DNA of 64,000 nt. Source: Vandiemenella viatica. Its lineage: Eukaryota > Arthropoda > Insecta > Orthoptera > Morabidae. A program made the translations under genes and the position numbers. Position 1 is the first letter of the stretch. Every line of letters starts with the position of its first letter. This document shows, piece after piece, positions 58,401 to 64,000 of the stretch. The notes below the pieces were generated by a model. It did no database searches. It was not told the DNA's origin and was given only the letters and a program-made list of their open reading frames with translations. Location of the stretch: positions 121,138,095 to 121,202,094 of the forward strand of contig CM061920.1 of the NCBI GenBank assembly GCA_031002005.1, written 5' to 3'.

Positions 58401-59164
58401 TACTTTATCGTCCAGTGATGGAGGTAGAGGTTCCGGAGGCATCTAAAGATTAAAATTCCCACGTGCATTGTTAATTAAATTCTAAGCCGTACAACTGCCC
58501 CTCGCGACCAAATGATCTTACACCATCTTATCACGTAGACTACCTGATAGATTGTTTAATGGTATAGGCCCTACTGTTATTGTGTGTCTTGTCCTATGCG
58601 CAGAATCTGAATATTTCGTAAAGTAAAATTTTAAAATATTCGAATGGTACAGGTGGAATAAAGTCCAGAGGACGTTGTGAAGTAGTCTTCACCGTGTCGC
58701 TTGGAAAAATGTGTATCAACATTATTTAGCTCATTACGTCATAGTGCGTAGCAACATCCCACGCGCTGTGATTTAACATCGATCTGCTCTAAATCTTGGG
58801 CCTTGGGGCGGGAACGGAGATATCACATAAGAAATCACTGTTCTTTCCATTGAATACTGTTTGGTATCATTCAGAATAATTTCATGTAAGTTCGCAGAAT
58901 TCATAAATTATATTTTGAAAACCCTGTAACCAACTAAAGCTTATATAACGATATGGCTGGTGTCTCCAAAGGGAAAGAAAGGGTGAAACAAATAAACTTT
59001 AGTGCCCACTCGACTTGTAATCGCTATTGTTGTAGCTTAATTCTTTCCAAGCTACAACTGCTAATATTTTGACACGTTTCATCTCAAAATGTAAACTGAA
59101 AATGGAGCCTAATACAACGCAGTTCATGTGGATAAGGAAATTTTCCACTGTGTAATATAATGTC
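58401..59164. other. Intergenic DNA, no gene seen
   Basis: AT-rich; nothing recognised. Confidence 0.55.
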
Positions 59165-59285
59165 TTCAGTATGCGGAGTTAAACTGCGCGGAACGTTAAA
59201 CCTTTAGATATGTTTCATCAGCTGGAGTATCACTGATAAGTTGGGACAACAGATTACGTCTAACGTTCGCTGGGGTTTAATGTGA
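59165..59285 (+). repeat. Unknown interspersed repeat, copy 2 of inverted pair
   Basis: Matches the reverse complement of 56440-56585 over about 120 bp, including GAACGTTAAACCTTTAGATA and ACGTCTAACGTTCGCTGGGG. The following 180 bp (to 59465) may belong to the same element but has no partner in the window. Confidence 0.8.
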
Positions 59286-60406
59286 CAGCGAACAGCACAG
59301 TAGAACATATTGCGAAGAGGCGTCACATTCTGACAAGAGCCGAAATCAAGAGCGGTGGTACGATGCCCTATTTCCATGTGTGTCTGACACTGGACTGCAA
59401 AGAGTAAAGAAAATAAAATTGGACGTAAACCAAAGTATTGTGGTGATAACGCTGAATGCATAAGGCTGTAATGATCTTATACCAAAGTTTTAATAATTTT
59501 TTGTGTGGGTGGATATGTTGTCGTCCAAGCTTTTTGTGTGCGCGGGCATTGTTGCGTCAGATACCCTAACAGAACAGAATCCCACCGTATTCTTATTGCA
59601 CCTGACGATTTTTATTGCCAAACCGGGAACACAGTAGAATGCGGGTGCATGGCCTGAACAAGGTGCTTAAAAGTGTCGACTCGTTTGCTGCGGTGAAGGG
59701 TCGAGTAGTTTACAACTCGCTAAGATTTATAAAGATGGGAGAGCGATATACAACACGTGAAAAGACGAGGTTCTGCCGGAAAATAAACAGAAAAATCTTG
59801 CACTTTTTACTTCGGTGCCTGGACAAGAAACAGATGTGAAACTACTAAGTGCTAACCATTTTATACGCACATGGCGTAATAGAACAAAATCTTTGTTTTT
59901 AAAGAATTATACATTCATCAGATCCCCTTAAGCTACACTTTATATTCGATATTGGGTTTCAACTGACTTTAATGCTGGCAAATCCTCCGTCCCATTTCAT
60001 TCGCAGGTACGGTGGATGCCACATAGCAGGCAGCAGTTCATAGACAGTGACAAGCAGCTCCCCGCGGCCTCGTAACACCTGTAATGGCTGTCATTAACAG
60101 GACGCCAGTCCACGTCACAGGTGCTGTGTCATTAACCTCGCACCGAGCTAGTTATCACTCATAGAGGGCATCTAGTTTGCAGGTGAGCGTTGTTTACTTC
60201 TGTTCCGTTGAACTGTGTTGTACCACTCACTTCTAAAATGAAAGCAATGTTATTTTACGATAGATGCAGGCAGCGAAAATGAACTTTAATTTTTATGAAC
60301 GCTGACATGAAACAAAGGTATTGTGGCTTTGATTTAAACTAGTGTTGCAACTGTAAAATTACTTGCAAATAGGTTTTTTATAAACTCATGTTTTAAAATA
60401 AACATA
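59286..60406. other. Intergenic DNA, no firm gene
   Basis: A somewhat GC-richer block at 60000-60190 ends with a donor-like GCAGGTGAG near 60179; no exon could be built from it. Confidence 0.5.
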
Positions 60407-60790
60407 GGAGCGTCCATAAACTACGTATCTCTATTATGGCTCCCTGTGAACCCCCCTCCCCCACGTAGCCCGATGTGGCTTTTCCTTCTGCCTCCCCCCC
60501 TTCCCAGCGTGGAGCGTATCTTTTTTCCCCATGGATTCCAGAAGACATTTTGTACTGTTTTCTCTTGTCAGACTATCGTAAATTACATACGGTGATAATT
60601 AAATGACGGAAATAAATATTCACATGCTGTTGTGTGGTCTGTGCCTTATTTTAACTGTGACAAATAATACATGAACAAAAAGCTACGTGGCTCGAAACAC
60701 ACTTACCCCCTCCCCCCATGTAGCCCAGCGTAGCTTTCCAGCAAACCCCTCCCCCTTTCTAGACCCCGCCTCGTAGTTTATGGATACGGA
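60407..60790 (+). mobile_element. MITE of the CCATAAACTACG family, copy 2
   Basis: Starts GGAGCGTCCATAAACTACG and ends TCGTAGTTTATGGATACGGA. Shares with copy 3 the block AGAAGACATTTTGTACTG, TTTTCTCTTGTCAGACTAT and TAAATTACATACGG, and C-rich tracts mixed with CACGTAGC/ACGTGGCT motifs. The right terminus has decayed and no target duplication is evident. Confidence 0.85.
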
Positions 60791-61954
60791 TTTACTAGTA
60801 TTCCTCCTACTTTTCGAAGAGTTGTAATTAAAAACAAAACCAAAAGAGTTTTTGAAACATTATAGGCTAATGTTCTGTGACATGAAGCAATAATCCTTAA
60901 GGTATGTCCATTTAAAATAAAATGAACGTCTATCATCTCTTGTAGGTCTTTCTTGTTATAGCATTAGCAGATATATTAAATCCATGACAGAGGAGGAATG
61001 AGTGGCTTTATAAACTATATTACCAGGTCGTTGTGGAGACATAACAGCTATTGGAATTGTATATGAAGTCATTTGAAACAGGCGCATTGGGTAAGAATGA
61101 CGGAGTGGCACCAGGAGACACTCAATGAATGTTGCGCCTCATAATACAGGTGGATTTTGCATGCTGGGTAAAATTCGATGGCTCTGGCGGAATTCGGCAA
61201 GTAAAAATGGGAGGAGCCAATCCAAGAATTGCGAGCGACGCACTCGTAGTGTAAAAACACGCGGCACGAGTTACTCACTCTTGATCCAGCGACGAGAGAT
61301 AGTGCTAACACCAGAATCACGAGGTGAGAATCGACCGATCCGGTGACAGAATGCGGGGAAAGCTCTCAATACATACAAAAAAAGTACGATATGTTTCCAG
61401 TAATATCGAGGGAAACATCAAAGCGAGCTGCAAAACATTCACCGCTCATCGCAACACTAAACAATTCATAACAGTTATCAAAGTGAGCAGACTCCGATAA
61501 ATATCCGGGAGAACACTCACGCTCGTTAAATATACAGAGCTATTACCAGTTCACTTTCGATTGTCCATGATGTTTGTAATGTGATGATAGTAGCAACTTT
61601 TTACAATTATTTTAAAAATACTTGTAAATTCAATAATTACTTGTCAATTTTTTTATGATCTGCAGTCCAACGTTTCATTCAGTGACACGATCAGTAATTT
61701 TAAGTCTTGGACGGCTTTGGGTAGCCACTGTTGAATATTGACATTGAAAAGTGAGGTTAGGGTTGAACTTGGCCTCCTGGCGAAAGTTACTTAATCCACA
61801 GCCATATACAAAAGTTTCAGACAACCGATATTTTATTCCGTTAACATGGTTATGAACTAGATATCTTTAACGTCGGTGAAATTTTACATCAAAGGCCTAA
61901 TATTTAAATTAAAACTCCAAAAATGAAATTTGGCACATTTTTTGCTTATGGCTT
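60791..61954. other. Intergenic DNA, no gene seen
   Basis: A CpG-containing patch at 61120-61350 is open for 73 to 83 codons on both strands with no recognised product. Confidence 0.5.
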
Positions 61955-62160
61955 TACGCCTCGAGGTCATTAGAGGTGGAGAGAAGGAACGGGAAGGAAT
62001 TCGACCATAGAATTTTGAAGGAAGCATCCCAACATTCGCCTGGAGTGATTTGGGGAAACCATGGAAAACCCAAATCTGTATGCCTGGACGGGGATTCGAA
62101 CCTACGTCCTCCCGAATGCGAAGCCAGAACGTTACCGCTGACCCACCAAGCTCGTTTTGT
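61955..62160 (-). mobile_element. tRNA-derived SINE with complete head, minus strand
   Basis: The best-preserved head in the window. On the minus strand it has GAGCTTGGTGGGTCAGCGGT (A-box side), AACGTTCTGGC, then GGTTCGAATCCCCGTCC (B box), the body GGGTTTTCCATGGTTTCCCC, and a 3' end GACCTCGAGGCGTAAAGCC. This is the GCGTAAAGCC-type tail seen also at 23548, unlike the GTTAAGC tail of 20216 and 25115. It would be transcribed by RNA polymerase III and moved by a LINE. Confidence 0.9.
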
Positions 62161-63260
62161 GTTGTTTATATTGTAACATAAGCTGTAATGAGAAGAGCTG
62201 TTGTTGCATGGGACTCTGCACATTGTTCAATACGTTAGTCTCCTTCGCAGTTACCTGTGCAGGGGCACCAGCGTCGGAGTTAAGGAGACGTTCTCGATTC
62301 GACCACCTATCCGTGCAGGCCAGCCGCAGAGCTCGTGCGGTGCCCAGTGCTGCATTCCACCTATAGCTGACGTTCCGACCCAGCGAGTGTGAAGTCAGAC
62401 GACACGGCTTTATTCAGATTGAACCGCAGCAGACCCATTCCGAATACACGCCTGCTGGAAACCCTGCAACAGACTCCAGCCTAGGACAGATGGCGGCGAA
62501 TATTGATCACCTTCGCTAAAACACATGCGCTCTTGCTGACGCGACGACAAGGGTGGCATGGACAGCAACTGTACGAGACACAATAGCTATGAGTTGAAAC
62601 CACTAGCTGGACTGCAAGACCCTTTATCTCAGAGCTACTTTCGAGAGCAAGACGACCTGCAGAGGACAGTATGCAGTGATTCAGTCCACGACTACTCGCA
62701 CTTCACTCGGTGCTTTGGAAGTCTTCATTGGCTTCAGACGTAGGAGTCACCATCTTCCGTACTTTACTTGGGCCGGTAAGCGAATAAAGTTGACCGTGTG
62801 AGAATACGTGGCTCGTCGGCTTCTGAAAATACTGCAGGTGGCTGAGAGCAAGCACATTTCTGCCAACGCCGTTGGCTGGTCTTATGGAAGGGTGCCTATT
62901 GCACTGCTGCGACATTTGCCCCTTCTCTTGCTATTGGTTGAACAGAAGAGAGGACCCTGTATCTGCTCACCTGTTTCCCCACTGATTCCCACTGATGCGT
63001 AGGGAACTACGTGGATGCCGAATGCCTCCAGCTACTGATTGAAAAGTTTTTCGATGCTGTATGTCGCCCCACCTGCCTGCTGATCAGTTTTCTCGACTAA
63101 TGTAAATTAGCTGCTGACCGAAACAAGAAGTCAATAGTGCTGACGGAACTTCAAGAAAAACTGAAACCACCCAGTGGTGATACCAAATCATACTTGTCTC
63201 TACGTCGGTTCAAAATGGTGGAATGAAGAAATGTTGTATTCATAAACCTCTGATACGATA
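62161..63260. other. GC-richer block without recognised gene
   Basis: About 1 kb with markedly more G+C than the surroundings and no repeat I recognise. Open stretches reach only 60 to 70 codons on either strand (for example 62157-62366, 62558-62743, 62808-63002 plus), with no domain. It could be a host noncoding exon, a decayed processed gene or an unknown element. Confidence 0.35.
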
Positions 63261-63677
63261 TTATTTGCAGCAGTGTAAGATGTGAGCTTGCCGTGACAGG
63301 ATTTTATTGAGTGAACTTAGCCACCGAATCGCATAAACTGTATTCAGGCTCAAACTCGTCCCAGACCTAACAGGGGAAACGTTTTTATTTTGTGGAAGCA
63401 GGTGTATTGCAGTCATCTTCACGCTGTTCGGCCATGATACACTTATATTACAGTATGCGTAGAGATCCATTCCAAATTGTGTGACGTAGTTAAAATTATT
63501 ATAGTTCTAGGTGTGGAATCGATAGTTTATTGAACTGAATCCGGAAATAATAAAATTAAGATTTGTAAGGTTATTGTACTATTATCAATACTTATAATTT
63601 CTGGTTGCATCCGAGCCGGTGTTTTGAGCACTGTTTTCATCTATGATGAAAATTCCATCCTCCACCAAGTCATGACG
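63261..63677. other. AT-rich DNA, no gene seen
   Basis: No recognisable feature between the GC-richer block and the last MITE. Confidence 0.55.
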
Positions 63678-63680
63678 TAA

Positions 63681-63959
63681 GGTAGTATCCATAAACTGAG
63701 TAGGTCCATTTTGGCCTCCTGTGAACACCCCCTCCCCTCACCTAGCCCAACGTGGCTTTTTCTCTATCCGCTCTCCCCCCCCCCCCCCCCACGTGGCAGG
63801 TAGCTTTTTCCCCTGTTAATTTCAGAAGACATTTAGTACTGTTTTCTCTTGTCAGACTATTGTAAATTACATACGGAGATAATTAAAAGCAGGAAATACA
63901 TATTCGAATGCTGTTTTGTGTTCTGTACCTCATTGCCCCCCTAGTTTATGGACGGTCCC
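63681..63959 (+). mobile_element. MITE of the CCATAAACTACG family, copy 3
   Basis: 279 bp from GGTAGTATCCATAAACT to CTAGTTTATGGACGGTCCC, flanked by TAA on both sides (63678-63680 and 63960-63962). A C-rich run near 63775-63790 and the block GAAGACATTTAGTACTG, TCTTGTCAGACTATTGTAAA are shared with copy 2. A 3-bp TAA duplication would fit PIF/Harbinger-type mobilisation. Confidence 0.85.
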
Positions 63960-64000
63960 TAAGTAGTGTGTTATTAATGAACCTCACTTGCTGAAAGTGA

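Noticed and set aside
61069..61320. 83-codon minus-strand frame with a hydrophobic start
   Set aside because: Both strands are open in this patch and no family is recognisable.

Overview
This window looks like repeat-rich, AT-rich nuclear DNA of an insect, most likely a polyneopteran (orthopteroid, stick-insect or cockroach/termite lineage). I infer this from tRNA-derived SINEs of the type common in such genomes, RTE-like and CR1-like LINE debris, a mariner element and several miniature inverted-repeat elements. The species cannot be fixed from sequence alone. No convincing host protein-coding gene, rRNA or functional tRNA gene was found. The window appears to be intergenic or deep-intronic and consists mainly of transposable elements of different ages. 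Two runs of N (1-393, and exactly 1,000 N at 17369-18368) show it is part of a scaffold.

Layout, left third. A minus-strand CR1-like LINE 3' end lies at 1172-1735. An internally deleted 761-bp mariner with TA target duplication lies at 2651-3411. A worn tRNA-SINE sits near 6500 and a LINE 3' end with an AAAT tail at 8500-8925. A young Ty3/gypsy LTR retrotransposon fills 9814-15099, with LTRs of 444 and 442 bp, a primer-binding site, gag-protease-RT-RNase H-integrase and a polypurine tract; its pol is broken by two frameshifts and one stop. Directly after it come two degenerate CR1-like LINE pieces (15101-16915), then a ~195-bp palindrome (17050-17245) just before the gap.

Middle. A 320-bp miniature element with 69-bp terminal inverted repeats and a perfect 8-bp target duplication lies at 19092-19411. 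SINE copies follow at 20216, 23548 and 25115. A ~165-bp tandem array with a two-level organisation occupies 28975-30520. A nearly full-length I/R1/LOA-type LINE follows (about 31437-37430), with ORF1 (zinc knuckles) and a long open ORF2 (endonuclease, RT, RNase H) that is damaged only near its N-terminus.

Right third. Mostly AT-rich DNA with isolated repeats: diverged SINEs (39765, 42935, 47095, 61955), three copies of a MITE family with a CCATAAACTACG-type terminal repeat (44766, 60407, 63681), a near-perfect palindrome (45390-45520), RTE-like LINE 3' ends (47840, 57265, 58088), a duplicated unknown repeat (54840-56165) that also occurs at 19520, and an unknown repeat pair in inverted orientation (56440 and 59165).

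Nothing here forms a cellular pathway. The only functional units are the retrotransposons; the SINEs and MITEs presumably depended on LINE or transposase enzymes made elsewhere. I found no clear novel gene system. The best leads are the unclassified repeat families, the layered tandem array, the two related palindromes and the anomalies in the two large retrotransposons.
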